A stretch of 64,000 bases of DNA from CAZAMB01 sp964486335 (GCA_964486335.1 CAZAMB010000015.1:59439-123438), one strand, 5' to 3'. Positions 26,618 to 35,137 are shown, counted from the first letter of the stretch. Numbers and translations are program-made. The notes: a model not told the origin generated them from the sequence alone.

Positions 26618-27241
26618 ATGATGCCCGTCGAAGAACAGCTTACTCATGCCGCGTTGGCGGGCGACGAAGAAGCGCTTTCAGAACTTCTTCGTCATCACGG
26701 GCCGGAGCTACGGCAGCGCCTGACCGGCCAAATCGGTCGCCAGTATCGCGGCGCCCTTGACGAGGATGACGTACTCCAGGTCACCTACTTGGAGGCGTTC
26801 TTGCGGATCCTACAATTCACAAACGAAGGTTCAGGGGCCTTTCTCGCTTGGCTCACGAAAATCGCGGAGAACAACCTTCGAGATGCCATCCGTGGGCTGG
26901 ACGCCGGAATTCGTCCCCCGAGAGCCAAGCAGCTTCATGACGGCCCAACGGCCGAGTCTTATGATGACCTGCTCTCAAGCCTTGTGGGAACTGATTCGAC
27001 GCCTTCCAGGCGGGCGGCTCGCGGTGAGTCCAAAGAGATTGTTGAAGCGGCCCTGAACGAACTCCCTCCCGATTACGCCAGGGTCATCCGCCTCTACGAT
27101 CTTGATTTGCTTGACATTCAGAAGGTCATGGCTGCGATGAAGCGCTCCAAAGGCGCTGTGCACATGCTTCGGGTTCGGGCGCATGATCGACTCCGGGAAC
27201 TGCTTGGAGAGGAAGGCCGATTTTTCAGCGACAAGGCGTGA
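26618..27241 (+). CDS. ECF-like sigma factor next to a Ser/Thr kinase
   Basis: 207 residues from ATG 26618; an in-frame ATG at 26591 would add 9 residues, and an AGGAAGG block at 26600-26606 slightly favours the inner start. Region 2 reads HAALAGDEEALSELLRHH then DEDDVLQVTYLEAFLRILQF and AFLAWLTKIAENNLRDAIR. Region 4 reads ALNELPPDYARVIRLYDLD and GAVHMLRVRAHDRLRELLG. The gene abuts the kinase directly (stop at 27241, next start at 27242). ECF factors paired with Ser/Thr kinases are common in planctomycetes, where phosphorylation may set sigma activity; that link is inferred here. Confidence 0.88.
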   Translation: MMPVEEQLTHAALAGDEEALSELLRHHGPELRQRLTGQIGRQYRGALDEDDVLQVTYLEAFLRILQFTNEGSGAFLAWLTKIAENNLRDAIRGLDAGIRPPRAKQLHDGPTAESYDDLLSSLVGTDSTPSRRAARGESKEIVEAALNELPPDYARVIRLYDLDLLDIQKVMAAMKRSKGAVHMLRVRAHDRLRELLGEEGRFFSDKA

Positions 27242-29863
27242 ATGCCGGGGCATCGCATGCGCTTTGACAAGGTGATTATGGAAAACTGGGATCATGGCCG
27301 TTCGCCCGACGAACCCGAGGGTAATTCGGACATGGTCGATTACGCGCGTGACCAAGTCCGCGGCGTACGCAAGGCGTCCCCGTTGTGGGACCATTCGTTT
27401 CATGCCCTGAGTTCCGTGCCCGGCTACGACCTAGTGGAATTGATTCATCGCGGCGGTCAGGGCACCGTGTATCGCGCCGTGCAGCGATCGACGCGAAAGT
27501 CGGCAGCCGTCAAACTATTTCCGCCTTCCCCGTCCAAGGACCAAATCGATCAGAAACGCTTTCAACGAGAGATCGATGCGCTATCGCGCCTCGACGACCC
27601 GCACATCGTGTCCATTCGCGATAGCGGTTCCGTCGGCCCCGTTCGTTATGTGGTCATGGACTACGTTTCTGGAGACTCCCTCGAAAATCACGTCAGAGAC
27701 AAGAAGCTGACGCTAAAGGCCATTCTCTCCTTGTTCGTGAAAATCAGTCGCGCAGTACACTTCGCTCACCAGCGCGGCATCATCCATCGCGACTTGAAAC
27801 CCGGCAACATCCTGGTTACCGCGGACGGCGAACCTCGCATTCTCGACTTCGGCCTCGCCCGGATCATTCACGAGGATGGCCACGATTCCGTACCACACAA
27901 CCCCGTAACAGTTACCGGCCAATTCGTGGGATCCCTTCCTTGGGCAAGCCCTGAACAAGCGTGTGGCGATTCCCGCTCCGTCGATGTTCGCTCGGACATC
28001 TACTCATTGGGTGTCATTCTCTATCAACTTGTCACGGGACAATTCCCTTACTCGGTGGTTGGGAGCGTGCGCGACGTGCTCCAAACGATTCAAGATGAGG
28101 AACCAATCAAGCCGCGCTCGTTGCGTCGCGAAATCGATGACGATGTCGAAACCATCCTACTTACATGCTTGCACAAGAGTCCGGCGAGGCGATACCAAAG
28201 CGCGGCTGAACTCGCGGGCGATCTCGACCGCTATCTGTCCGGTCATCCGATTCAGGCCAAGCGCGATAGCATGTGGTATGTGTTGCAACGAACCCTTGCC
28301 CGGCACCGAATACTCTCTGTAGCCGCTTTGATCGTGCTCGTTTTCCTGGCAGCTTATGTGGTCACAACCACCACCTTGCTGGGTCGTGCGCAAACCGCGG
28401 AACAAACGAATGCTCGCCTCGCTGACGAAGCCCAAATGGATTTTCGCCTCGTCCAACAAACCGTACAGAACTTGCTTTCCAATTGGGCCACGCGTTTCGG
28501 TCGGGAGAGCGGGGCTCAACCAGCTCAACGAGCCATGTTGCAACAGGCCTATGCCGAACTGCTGCCGCTCGTTGACCGCCGCCCGCGCGAGCCTGACGAG
28601 CACGTCGACCTCGCCGTTACGTATTTCCTGCTGGGTGATATTTGCCAGAAGCTGGAAAACATGCACGACGCCATGAAGCATCTTCAAAATGCTGCGAAAT
28701 TGCGTCGACGGCGCGCATCGAAGAACCCAGAAGACCTCGACAATCTTGCGAAGTTATCAGTAACGATGGTCCGCATGGGCGACTGCTTGGACGGCAGGGA
28801 GAAGCTCGCTTCTTACAAGCAATCGCTCGAACTTGACGAGGGTCTCTATGCTCGTCAACCTCACAACGCGAACTTTCGCAGCAATCTCGCCTGGAGCTAT
28901 CAACGTGTAGCGGACTTGCACCCGTCGTTATTCGATTCGACGAGCGAAAAGGTTGAGTATTTCCGAAAGGCGGAGGCGCTCTTTGAAGAGATAACCAAAA
29001 CCGGTTCGGCCCCAAGTTCGGAACACCATGGCCTATGCATTTCCAGGCTTCGACTTTCAACCGCCATAGAGAGTTCCGGGGACTATGACGCGGCTCAAGG
29101 CCTGATCGACAAAGCGGCGGCAGCCTGCCGTCGCGCCGTCGAGCTTGAACCAAATAACCCTAGCTATCTTCGTGACCTGGCCCACACGCTCACGGTACTT
29201 TCGTTTTACTCGGAGATTCACGGCGACAAGGAAACGCGGTGGGGTATCCTCGACGAGGCGGAAACGTTGTACGAACGACTGTCGAAAGATGATCCGGCAA
29301 GTGCGATCGACCTCATCGGACTTGCAAACATTGCTCAGTATCGGTCCGAAGTGGCAAGTGACCTTGCGGACTGGCCTCGCGTGCAAGCGCTCCATGAACG
29401 CACACTGGACCTTTGCAGCCGGATTAACGCCTTGGATCCGGAATTGCCCGAAGGCATCAGCTTTCGATTCACGTTTCTTGGCCATTACGCGAGATTCCTG
29501 TTTGATCGCGGAGACTCCGATGCCGCGCGTTCGATGACCATCGAAGCCATTGCAGTGGCCGAGAAGCTAACGGAGCGATCAACGGATCCGTCGCAATTCG
29601 CAGCTTTCAGCCGCCTGATGCTTGAGGCCGTTCCGCCGGACCTAGGTGATACTTCACGAGCGGTTGCCCTCGCCCGGCAAGCTGTTGAACTCTCGGATCG
29701 GAGTCTTCCCATGCCTTTCATGCAGTTGGCCACGGCGCTCCATGCCGATTGCCAGATCGAGAGCGCTTTGGAAGCACAACAGCAGGCCCTGTCCATGGTG
29801 CCGCCGGATTCAATGCGTGCTAAGGAAATTCTAGAGCTTTTTCCCGATACTCCGGCCCCGTGA
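27242..29863 (+). CDS. Transmembrane Ser/Thr protein kinase with C-terminal TPR-like region
   Basis: 873 residues. The kinase domain covers about residues 62-325: glycine loop HRGGQGTVYRAV, catalytic Lys in AAVKLF, HRDLKPGNIL, DFGLARI and the activation-segment end SPEQA, with IYSLGVILYQLVTG. All catalytic residues are present. One transmembrane helix follows at about residues 355-377 (ILSVAALIVLVFLAAYVV). The rest is an extracytoplasmic helical-repeat region of TPR type (for example HVDLAVTYFLLGDICQKLENMHDAMKHL, shown in part by its helices). It is in one unit with the upstream sigma factor. Substrates are unknown; the sigma factor is the obvious candidate. Confidence 0.93.
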   Translation: MPGHRMRFDKVIMENWDHGRSPDEPEGNSDMVDYARDQVRGVRKASPLWDHSFHALSSVPGYDLVELIHRGGQGTVYRAVQRSTRKSAAVKLFPPSPSKDQIDQKRFQREIDALSRLDDPHIVSIRDSGSVGPVRYVVMDYVSGDSLENHVRDKKLTLKAILSLFVKISRAVHFAHQRGIIHRDLKPGNILVTADGEPRILDFGLARIIHEDGHDSVPHNPVTVTGQFVGSLPWASPEQACGDSRSVDVRSDIYSLGVILYQLVTGQFPYSVVGSVRDVLQTIQDEEPIKPRSLRREIDDDVETILLTCLHKSPARRYQSAAELAGDLDRYLSGHPIQAKRDSMWYVLQRTLARHRILSVAALIVLVFLAAYVVTTTTLLGRAQTAEQTNARLADEAQMDFRLVQQTVQNLLSNWATRFGRESGAQPAQRAMLQQAYAELLPLVDRRPREPDEHVDLAVTYFLLGDICQKLENMHDAMKHLQNAAKLRRRRASKNPEDLDNLAKLSVTMVRMGDCLDGREKLASYKQSLELDEGLYARQPHNANFRSNLAWSYQRVADLHPSLFDSTSEKVEYFRKAEALFEEITKTGSAPSSEHHGLCISRLRLSTAIESSGDYDAAQGLIDKAAAACRRAVELEPNNPSYLRDLAHTLTVLSFYSEIHGDKETRWGILDEAETLYERLSKDDPASAIDLIGLANIAQYRSEVASDLADWPRVQALHERTLDLCSRINALDPELPEGISFRFTFLGHYARFLFDRGDSDAARSMTIEAIAVAEKLTERSTDPSQFAAFSRLMLEAVPPDLGDTSRAVALARQAVELSDRSLPMPFMQLATALHADCQIESALEAQQQALSMVPPDSMRAKEILELFPDTPAP

Positions 29864-29951
29864 GCTTCGACCATCATGTTCCCGCTGCGGACTGCTGGGA
29901 AATGGCTGGGCTTCGATTCATTTTCCGCTGCTGACTGCTTCTGAAAGGCTC

Positions 29952-30255
29952 CCTAATTCCCGTTTTTGCTCTGTACGGAAATCTTGTGACCGGATTGCTC
30001 CTCGCGGCCAGTCGCAATCCGATCGTTCAGCCAGAGGGCAAGGTCATCGTCTCAGAAGGGCATGATTTCCGCTGTCAATGATGCGGACTGTTTCAATGCG
30101 AGGCATCTATTTCCCGCCCATGTTCACCGTGAACCGCTCGGGCCTCCGGGAGCCCGTCCGCAGGCATTGCCTACGTCGCACCCCATCGACCGTCGCCAAG
30201 CTCGCTCCGCGAGTCGGGGCGAGCGACGGTCGATCGGGTCCCGCGCCGCAGGCGA
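29952..30255 (+). repeat. Dispersed 300-base repeat, copy 2
   Basis: The partner of 21409-21706, in the same orientation: near-identical ends with a diverged middle. The right part has the inverted repeat CGACCGTCGC ... GCGACGGTCG around an inner CTCGCTCCGCGAG. A short frame through the left part (from LIPVFALYGNLV, about 42 codons to a stop) is related to the one in copy 1. The surrounding gap 29864-30321 holds no other recognisable feature. Confidence 0.75.
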
Positions 30256-30321
30256 AGTCGGGGAATTGTGTTGCCTTGAACACACCATGCCAAGCACGGA
30301 CAAAACCACTCAAGACCAAGA

Positions 30322-31725
30322 TTAGGTCAAGTCATTGGCACGCCGTCGCATTCCAGGTTGGAGGCTCGGGTACCGTGGAGTTGGCGCCAAGATGCGTTCA
30401 ACGGACCTGAGATGGGCGACTCGCTCGACCAGCACGGTGAGTTTGCTTACTCCGTGAAATGGCGTGGCGTCTTGCCTGTCAACAACAGGAAGCGGCTGGT
30501 CTGCGGATTCTTGAGGAAGACCCGTTTGTTGATTTGCGAGCCTCAATTGTGCTGCGGCGCGATCTTCATCCGCCTGCGAAATGTACGCCCACAAACCACG
30601 CCGCACAATCACGGCAAAGAGGCCGCAGGGATTCCTTCGTCCGACACGAATTGCGTGTTCAGCAGCGGCAAAGAAACGCAATCGGTCGCTTAGCGTACGC
30701 CGGATCAGTTTCTGACGGGCGGCCTGGGCAAAAAGAGCGTCGAGTCGAATCGGGTCACGCAAGTCGTGGGCTTCGATGTGTCGCCAATCCGGTGGCGGTT
30801 TCTGACCTGCTTGCTTGCAAGCCCCCGTTCGTTGCGTGGCTGGCGGGCTGGGGTTTTCAGATCCTGAAAGGAGTTTATGTTTATGTACAGGGGGTGGCGT
30901 TTTCGTGTCGTGGGGAGTGTTTCGGGGTGGCGTTTTTGTAATCTCCGCAACGCCGGTCGGGAATCCTGCCGACCAATCAAGATTGATTTCAACACGGGCA
31001 CCAAAGGCGTTCACATGCGCCGCCGGAGCGGACACATCACGGAGCCAACCGGCGTTTTTCAGCCAACTCCGGGCGCGTTTGACGTTACGCTCATGGATTC
31101 CGAATAATTCGGTGATGAATGCGACAGAGCATGAACCGACGCCAACGCATCGCCCGTCGACCCACCAAAGACAGCGGATCGTGTGCCCGAGCATGCACGC
31201 CGTCACCGATGGACGTCCGCACGCCGCGAGGAACCTCAACACGCGACGCGGAATGGGCAGCGACCGATATCGCACATCGTCGCGGTGATGAATCGCCTCA
31301 GCCATTTGCTCGGAGTCTTCTATAACAGAGGCAGAAACGAGTGCATCGCCCTCCAGAAATTCGATTCCACCACGGTCCAAGTTCACGATACCAAGCTCCT
31401 GCAAACGGCGCATCGCCGCTCGAACCCGAGGCGCGGTCTCAGTCCGCACAAGCCTTCGGGCCTCCGCGATGATGGTTTCTCGATCAAAATGATGGGGATT
31501 GCCCAAAGTCGGTTTGAGCCTGGCCGCACGTCCGGCCGCGGCACGACGTTCCGCGATTTCGTGCAAGGCCCAATACACGCGAACATCGAGAAACGTGGGC
31601 AGCAACTTGCTCCGATACGCCGACCACATCAGGCAAATCTGTCGTATGCTGACCGGCCTGTATCCACCTTCCGGTCTCGTTACGACCGACAGTGAAACGC
31701 CCTTCGATGTGCTTGTTGCAATCAT
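30322..31725 (-). CDS. Plasmid-type replication-initiator-like protein (tentative)
   Basis: 467 residues, ATG at 31725 with GAAGGGAG upstream. The N-terminal 240 residues carry two winged-helix-like segments (SKLLPTFLDVRVYWALHEIAE and SCSVAFITELFGIHERNVKR, then ARSWLKNAGWL). A Pro/Thr-rich linker follows, and a basic helical C-terminus (FAQAARQKLIRRTLSDRL). This is the layout of plasmid or ICE replication proteins, and it lies divergent from parA with palindromic repeats between them. No exact family is recognised. An alternative is a DNA-binding regulator of the element. The called function is therefore inference from domain pattern and neighbourhood. Confidence 0.6.
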   Translation of the reverse strand: MIATSTSKGVSLSVVTRPEGGYRPVSIRQICLMWSAYRSKLLPTFLDVRVYWALHEIAERRAAAGRAARLKPTLGNPHHFDRETIIAEARRLVRTETAPRVRAAMRRLQELGIVNLDRGGIEFLEGDALVSASVIEDSEQMAEAIHHRDDVRYRSLPIPRRVLRFLAACGRPSVTACMLGHTIRCLWWVDGRCVGVGSCSVAFITELFGIHERNVKRARSWLKNAGWLRDVSAPAAHVNAFGARVEINLDWSAGFPTGVAEITKTPPRNTPHDTKTPPPVHKHKLLSGSENPSPPATQRTGACKQAGQKPPPDWRHIEAHDLRDPIRLDALFAQAARQKLIRRTLSDRLRFFAAAEHAIRVGRRNPCGLFAVIVRRGLWAYISQADEDRAAAQLRLANQQTGLPQESADQPLPVVDRQDATPFHGVSKLTVLVERVAHLRSVERILAPTPRYPSLQPGMRRRANDLT

Positions 31726-31920
31726 GCTCCCTTCGTTGGTCCAGCGAACGTTTCGACGGGGTTCGCGTTCCCGAGAAGGCTGATTCAGGCAGGAGCAACG
31801 TCGGAAATCAACTTCTCGGTCCGACGAACTTCTTCATTGACGGCGCGTGTGGTTGTGCTAGATCAGAGGGGTACATGTTGAAACCCACCGATTCCGTACC
31901 AGCGGCGTCGGTTACGCACG

Positions 31921-31947
31921 GCACGCATTAAGTTTTCGTGCGTGCCA
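31921..31947. repeat. Palindrome 1 between the Rep-like gene and parA
   Basis: Perfect inverted repeat GGCACGCA, 11 bases, TGCGTGCC. The arms share the core GCACGCA/TGCGTGC with the palindrome at 32106-32123, which suggests repeated binding sites for a partition or replication protein. Confidence 0.6.
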
Positions 31948-32105
31948 GTTTCCTGTTCTGTTCAGCCTCCTTTGTTTCCCGCTCGAACGGCCCGGCTATT
32001 TACCCAGCCGAGGCCGTTGGAGCCTTCCTTTGGATTCACGGTGCCAGCATACGGCATCCAGTATTCAGCGCAAGTGGTTTCTTGACGTGGCCTTAGTGAA
32101 TTCAT

Positions 32106-32123
32106 GCACGCATGCTTGCGTGC
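32106..32123. repeat. Palindrome 2 between the Rep-like gene and parA
   Basis: GCACGCA, 4 bases, TGCGTGC: a perfect inverted repeat of the same core as 31921-31947. Further half-sites follow at once (CTTGCGTGCAAGC overlapping, CACGCAAACG near 32131, TTGCGTAAACG near 32159), giving an iteron-like array just before parA. Confidence 0.65.
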
Positions 32124-32194
32124 AAGCAATCACGCAAACGTGCAGTCATGATATCTTGCTTGCGTAAACGCTACCAGTGTTGCATGGTCGCAGC

Positions 32195-32914
32195 ATGATT
32201 GCTGTAGTCAACCAGAAAGGAGGCGTTGCCAAGTCAACGCTGGCCGTGCATCTCGCGGTGTGGCACTTGGAAGCCGGACGCCGTGTCGCCTTTATCGACG
32301 CCGACGGCCAGTCTTCTTCGTCGCGATGGATTACCGCCGCCGGTTGGCCAGTGACGCTGGTCACGGAGACCCGTGCCGATGCGATCATCGAGGAAGCCTC
32401 GCGACTTAGGTCAACGCACGATATCGTCGTCGCCGATGGTCCCGCCAATCTTGCGGGGAGCACCCGTGCCTTGCTGCTTGTCGCGGACTTTGCCGTGGTC
32501 CCGTGCGGCGTTTCTCTCACCGACCTTGAATCAACCGCCTGCACGATTCGCATGTTGGAAAATGCTCGGCGCGTGCGCGCCGACTCGTTGCCGTTCGGCT
32601 GCCTGGTCCTCACCCGTGTGCGGGATAAACGATGCATCCTCACGCGAGAAGCCCATCAGGCGGCGACAAGGCTCGGCCTTCCACTCCTCAATCGTTTCCT
32701 TCCTTTGCGTGAGGCCGTGGCCGACGCACCCGGGCAACGTTCGGTGGTGTGGAACATGGGACCCTACGCAAAACAAGCGAGCAATGAGATGACGCTGCTA
32801 TTGACGGAGATACACGACCATGCCGACCGCGAGACGAACCGCCATCGAAACCCTGACCAACGAGGAGAAGTCCTTCCTCTTTCCATCCCTCCAGCCCGTG
32901 GCGTCGCCGTCTGA
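32195..32914 (+). CDS. parA: ParA-family partition ATPase
   Basis: 239 residues from ATG 32195; six residues upstream in frame start with GTG and are unlikely. The deviant Walker A motif is at the N-terminus (VNQKGGVAKSTLAVHLA), with the switch segment FIDADGQSSSSRW and VVADGPANLAGSTRALL. There is no N-terminal DNA-binding domain, so it belongs to the short ParA/Soj-like type that positions DNA cargo on the nucleoid. The C-terminal 30 residues overlap the next gene by 95 bases. Palindromes directly upstream could be the partition site or autoregulatory operators. Confidence 0.9.
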   Translation: MIAVVNQKGGVAKSTLAVHLAVWHLEAGRRVAFIDADGQSSSSRWITAAGWPVTLVTETRADAIIEEASRLRSTHDIVVADGPANLAGSTRALLLVADFAVVPCGVSLTDLESTACTIRMLENARRVRADSLPFGCLVLTRVRDKRCILTREAHQAATRLGLPLLNRFLPLREAVADAPGQRSVVWNMGPYAKQASNEMTLLLTEIHDHADRETNRHRNPDQRGEVLPLSIPPARGVAV

Positions 32915-33224
32915 CTCCGCTGGCAACGGGCGATCGACGGGACCAAATCTCCCCCGAGTCCGGCGCGCGGCCAAGTCAACATCGCATGAGTCGCCCAAGA
33001 CGCCGTCCTCGCGTTTGCCGTCGCCTTCGCGAAAAATGAAAGCGTTACGGGTGACCGCCCGGCAATCTGTATCCGTGCGTCTAAGCGAACCGCTCGCCCG
33101 TGTTTTGCGTCGTGCATCCATGGAACGGTCGCTCGATTACATCGAACCTTTTTCGCAGCAGGGCATTGTCGAGGCGGCTCTTTGGGACTGGTTTCAAAGC
33201 AATGGTTACGACATCGACTCGTAA
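32820..33224 (+). CDS. Small DNA-binding-like partner of ParA
   Basis: 134 residues, starting inside the 3' end of parA (95-base overlap, different frame). The first 70 residues are Ser/Pro/Arg-rich and disordered. The last 60 (MKALRVTARQSVSVRLSEP then LARVLRRASMERSLDYIEPF and GIVEAALWDWF) have the strand-helix-helix pattern of ribbon-helix-helix centromere-binding proteins. This fits the usual pairing of parA with a small parB/parG-type gene. No family name is certain. Confidence 0.65.
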   Translation: MPTARRTAIETLTNEEKSFLFPSLQPVASPSDSAGNGRSTGPNLPRVRRAAKSTSHESPKTPSSRLPSPSRKMKALRVTARQSVSVRLSEPLARVLRRASMERSLDYIEPFSQQGIVEAALWDWFQSNGYDIDS

Positions 33225-33335
33225 GTCGTTCGCCGTTCCAGTCCCACCGTTTTGGACCGCGACGCGAACCGTGCTTACGCGACGTATTTCCTACATTTCG
33301 GATGTCCTATTCGAGACCAAGGACTTCCGCAACAC

Positions 33336-33364
33336 TTGACACTATAGGGCTATTGCCCTATAGT
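33336..33364 (+). promoter_or_regulatory. Sigma70-type promoter overlapped by a perfect palindrome
   Basis: TTGACA at 33336-33341, a 17-base spacer and TATAGT at 33359-33364 form a near-consensus promoter. The perfect inverted repeat ACTATAGGGC, TATT, GCCCTATAGT (33341-33364) fills the spacer and covers the -10 box, so a bound repressor would block it. It drives the 33411 gene and the XRE-type HTH gene behind it, which is a candidate autorepressor. Confidence 0.7.
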
Positions 33365-33410
33365 GGAGTTCATCGGGTCCACAGGGGACTCCTCAACATT
33401 TCGGAGGGAC

Positions 33411-33743
33411 ATGGAAAAAGAGTGTGAAGAACGTGGTTACAACGGATGGAGCAATTACGAGACGTGGGCGGTGAGCCTATGGCTCGACAACGAGCAATCG
33501 AGTTATCTTCATTGGCGTGAGCAAGCGGCTCGTCATCGCCTGGAAGCTCCGAACGCATCGGGTTTCCGACACGGAATCCTCACGGAGGAACAGGAGGCAC
33601 GATGCAACTTCGCTAAGCAGCTTAAGGAGGAGGTGACGGGTGCATCGCCGCTTTGTGAAGCGAGCATGTACGCCGACCTTCTCGGAGCTGCTTTGAGCGA
33701 GGTCGACTGGCTGGAGATCGTCGACCATTGGCTATCCGAGTGA
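33411..33743 (+). CDS. DUF7249-like small accessory protein
   Basis: 110 residues from ATG 33411, chosen for GGAGG at 33403-33407; an in-frame start 48 bases up lies before the promoter's expected transcript start. The N-terminal signature YNGWSNYETWAVSLWLDNEQ is that of the YNGW-N-x-ETW (DUF7249) family found on plasmids, phages and ICEs. The function is unknown. The stop overlaps the next gene (GTGA). Confidence 0.75.
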   Translation: MEKECEERGYNGWSNYETWAVSLWLDNEQSSYLHWREQAARHRLEAPNASGFRHGILTEEQEARCNFAKQLKEEVTGASPLCEASMYADLLGAALSEVDWLEIVDHWLSE

Positions 33744-34000
33744 AAAAACAAAGACGCCGGGCAACGCCCCGGCGTTGCCCTACCCTGGCGGACCAAATCC
33801 GCCGGGCGGCCATGGGCAGCGGCCTAAGCGTTTATCGAATCGCCAAGGAGACGGGCGTTGACCAATCCACGCTGAACAAGTTTTTGTCCGGGGCACGGGC
33901 GAATATCCGACTCGACGTGGCCGATCGCTTGTTCCGGTTCTTTTTCCATCCGCCCAGACCGAAAGCGGTACCATCAAGCCCTTGTTCAACCCCTGACTGA
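33740..34000 (+). CDS. XRE-type helix-turn-helix protein
   Basis: 86 residues from GTG 33740, which overlaps the previous stop by 4 bases. The HTH is plain: TLADQIRRAAMGSGLSVYRI then AKETGVDQSTLNKFLSGARA and RLDVADRLFRFF. A basic N-terminus precedes it. As the second gene after a promoter with an overlapping palindrome, it is a good candidate for the repressor of its own operon; this is inference. Confidence 0.8.
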   Translation: MKKQRRRATPRRCPTLADQIRRAAMGSGLSVYRIAKETGVDQSTLNKFLSGARANIRLDVADRLFRFFFHPPRPKAVPSSPCSTPD

Positions 34001-34344
34001 CGAACCACAAGTACCACTGTCCGACGAAGGTCGCTTCGTTTCCGAAGCTACGCCACGGCACCAGTCAATCCCACAACTACTCAGGCTAACCATGTCGCCT
34101 GTAGGTGGCCTCTAAGCCTCGCTTGAGTCTTCAAGAAACAACGCTTCGCCGCTGATCGGTGCCGACCGACCCCGCCACCCACGGGCTCGCGGCGCTCGCC
34201 CTCGCCCCGTTTATGGTCAGCGTCCCGTCCGTCCGCCCCGCCCATCGCTGCAAGGGCCACGCCAGACCGGCTGCGCCAGTCTGTCATGTCCCTTGCGGTC
34301 GCTCCCCGCCACCCCACCGACGGCCGAAACGCTGGCCTGTTTTT

Positions 34345-34403
34345 TTGAGAGGCAGACCCTCGTTCTCCAGCTGGGGGCAAAAGAACGAGAGTCCGCCTCT
34401 CAA
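34345..34403. repeat. Long interrupted hairpin in a gene-free stretch
   Basis: Outer arms TTGAGAGGC (34345-34353) and GCCTCTCAA (34395-34403), and inner arms CTCGTTCT and AGAACGAG, enclose a loop of about 15 bases. It lies in the 493-base gap 34001-34493, which otherwise shows GC-rich sequence without a convincing gene. It may act as a terminator or RNA element; no poly-T tract follows. Confidence 0.55.
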
Positions 34404-34493
34404 GTGCGGAGAGATCCGCCTTGGGTATGGGCTTTCGAGGGAACATCGGGCGCGGCTGCAAGTCGCGTCACGCCATCAAAGGAGAACCAACCT

Positions 34494-34724
34494 ATGGAGG
34501 AGATCGTTTGTTTTCGTTGTGGAGCATCCTGGTCGTACTTGTACGTGAGATTTGACGTCTCGGGAGAATTTGAACGCGAGGGGGCCGAGCTGCTTCGGTG
34601 TCCCGATTGCCCGCCAAGGAGATCGGTACTTACGGTGGTTGATTGCGACCCGCCCGACGGCGACGCGATGCCCCTTGGCGAACCCGGCACCTTGATAGGC
34701 ACTCCAAACGATTCCAAAAAGTAG
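34494..34724 (+). CDS. Small zinc-ribbon protein
   Basis: 76 residues, ATG at 34494 with AAAGGAG nine bases upstream. Two Cys pairs, CFRC (residues 6-9) and CPDC (near residue 37), make a zinc ribbon. The rest is short and acidic. It belongs to the string of small accessory genes in the mobile region and is followed by a terminator-like hairpin. No family is recognised. Confidence 0.65.
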   Translation: MEEIVCFRCGASWSYLYVRFDVSGEFEREGAELLRCPDCPPRRSVLTVVDCDPPDGDAMPLGEPGTLIGTPNDSKK

Positions 34725-34735
34725 TGAAACAACCA

Positions 34736-34763
34736 GGGACCGCCGGGTTTGTCCGACGGTCCC
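34736..34763 (+). terminator. Terminator-like hairpin after the zinc-ribbon gene
   Basis: GGGACCGCCGG pairs with CCGACGGTCCC with one mismatch, loop of six bases, followed by TTT. It also lies just before the ribosome-binding site of the next gene. Confidence 0.5.
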
Positions 34764-34785
34764 TTTCAATCAGGAGAAACACAAC

Positions 34786-35094
34786 ATGAAACTGTTAACC
34801 AAAGAAATCCGCGAACGACTGCCCAAGCTGTACGAATCGCAGAATGACAAGGACCCCGTTCTGCAGGTGAAGTTTTTCACCCCGTGGTCCTCGTGGACCT
34901 GGTACGCGTCGGAGTTCGACGGCGCTGACCTCTTTTTCGGGCTCGTGGAAGGACTCGAAACTGAATGGGGTTACTTCAGCCTGAGCGAACTTAAGTCCAT
35001 CCGTGGCCCCGGTGGGATTCGCATCGAGCGTGACAAGTTCTTTGACCCCATATCGGCGAGCGAAATCGACAAGCGTCGCAATGCGGTGAAGTGA
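34786..35094 (+). CDS. DUF2958 domain protein
   Basis: 102 residues with an AGGAG site upstream. The sequence follows the DUF2958 pattern along its length: MKLLTKEIRERLPKLYES, then VKFFTPWSSWTWYASEFDG, DLFFGLVEGLE, WGYFSLSELKSIRG and IERDKFF. This family is common on conjugative elements and plasmids and has no known activity. Confidence 0.88.
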   Translation: MKLLTKEIRERLPKLYESQNDKDPVLQVKFFTPWSSWTWYASEFDGADLFFGLVEGLETEWGYFSLSELKSIRGPGGIRIERDKFFDPISASEIDKRRNAVK

Positions 35095-35102
35095 AAGACC
35101 CG

Positions 35103-35137
35103 CCGGTCGGCGGCATCCCTGTAACGCCGCCTACCGG
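35103..35137. repeat. Hairpin after the DUF2958 gene
   Basis: CCGGTCGGCGGC (35103-35114) pairs with GCCGCCTACCGG (35126-35137) with one mismatch. It separates the DUF2958 gene from the next small gene and probably attenuates or terminates. Confidence 0.5.

Noticed and set aside
26174..26647. 157-codon minus-strand frame overlapping the LuxR-type gene
   Set aside because: Other frame of the same region; the 103-codon frame carries the HTH pattern.
34081..34461. Minus-strand frame of 126 codons in a GC-rich gap
   Set aside because: Arg/Gly/Ala-rich shadow-like composition; it runs through the long hairpin.
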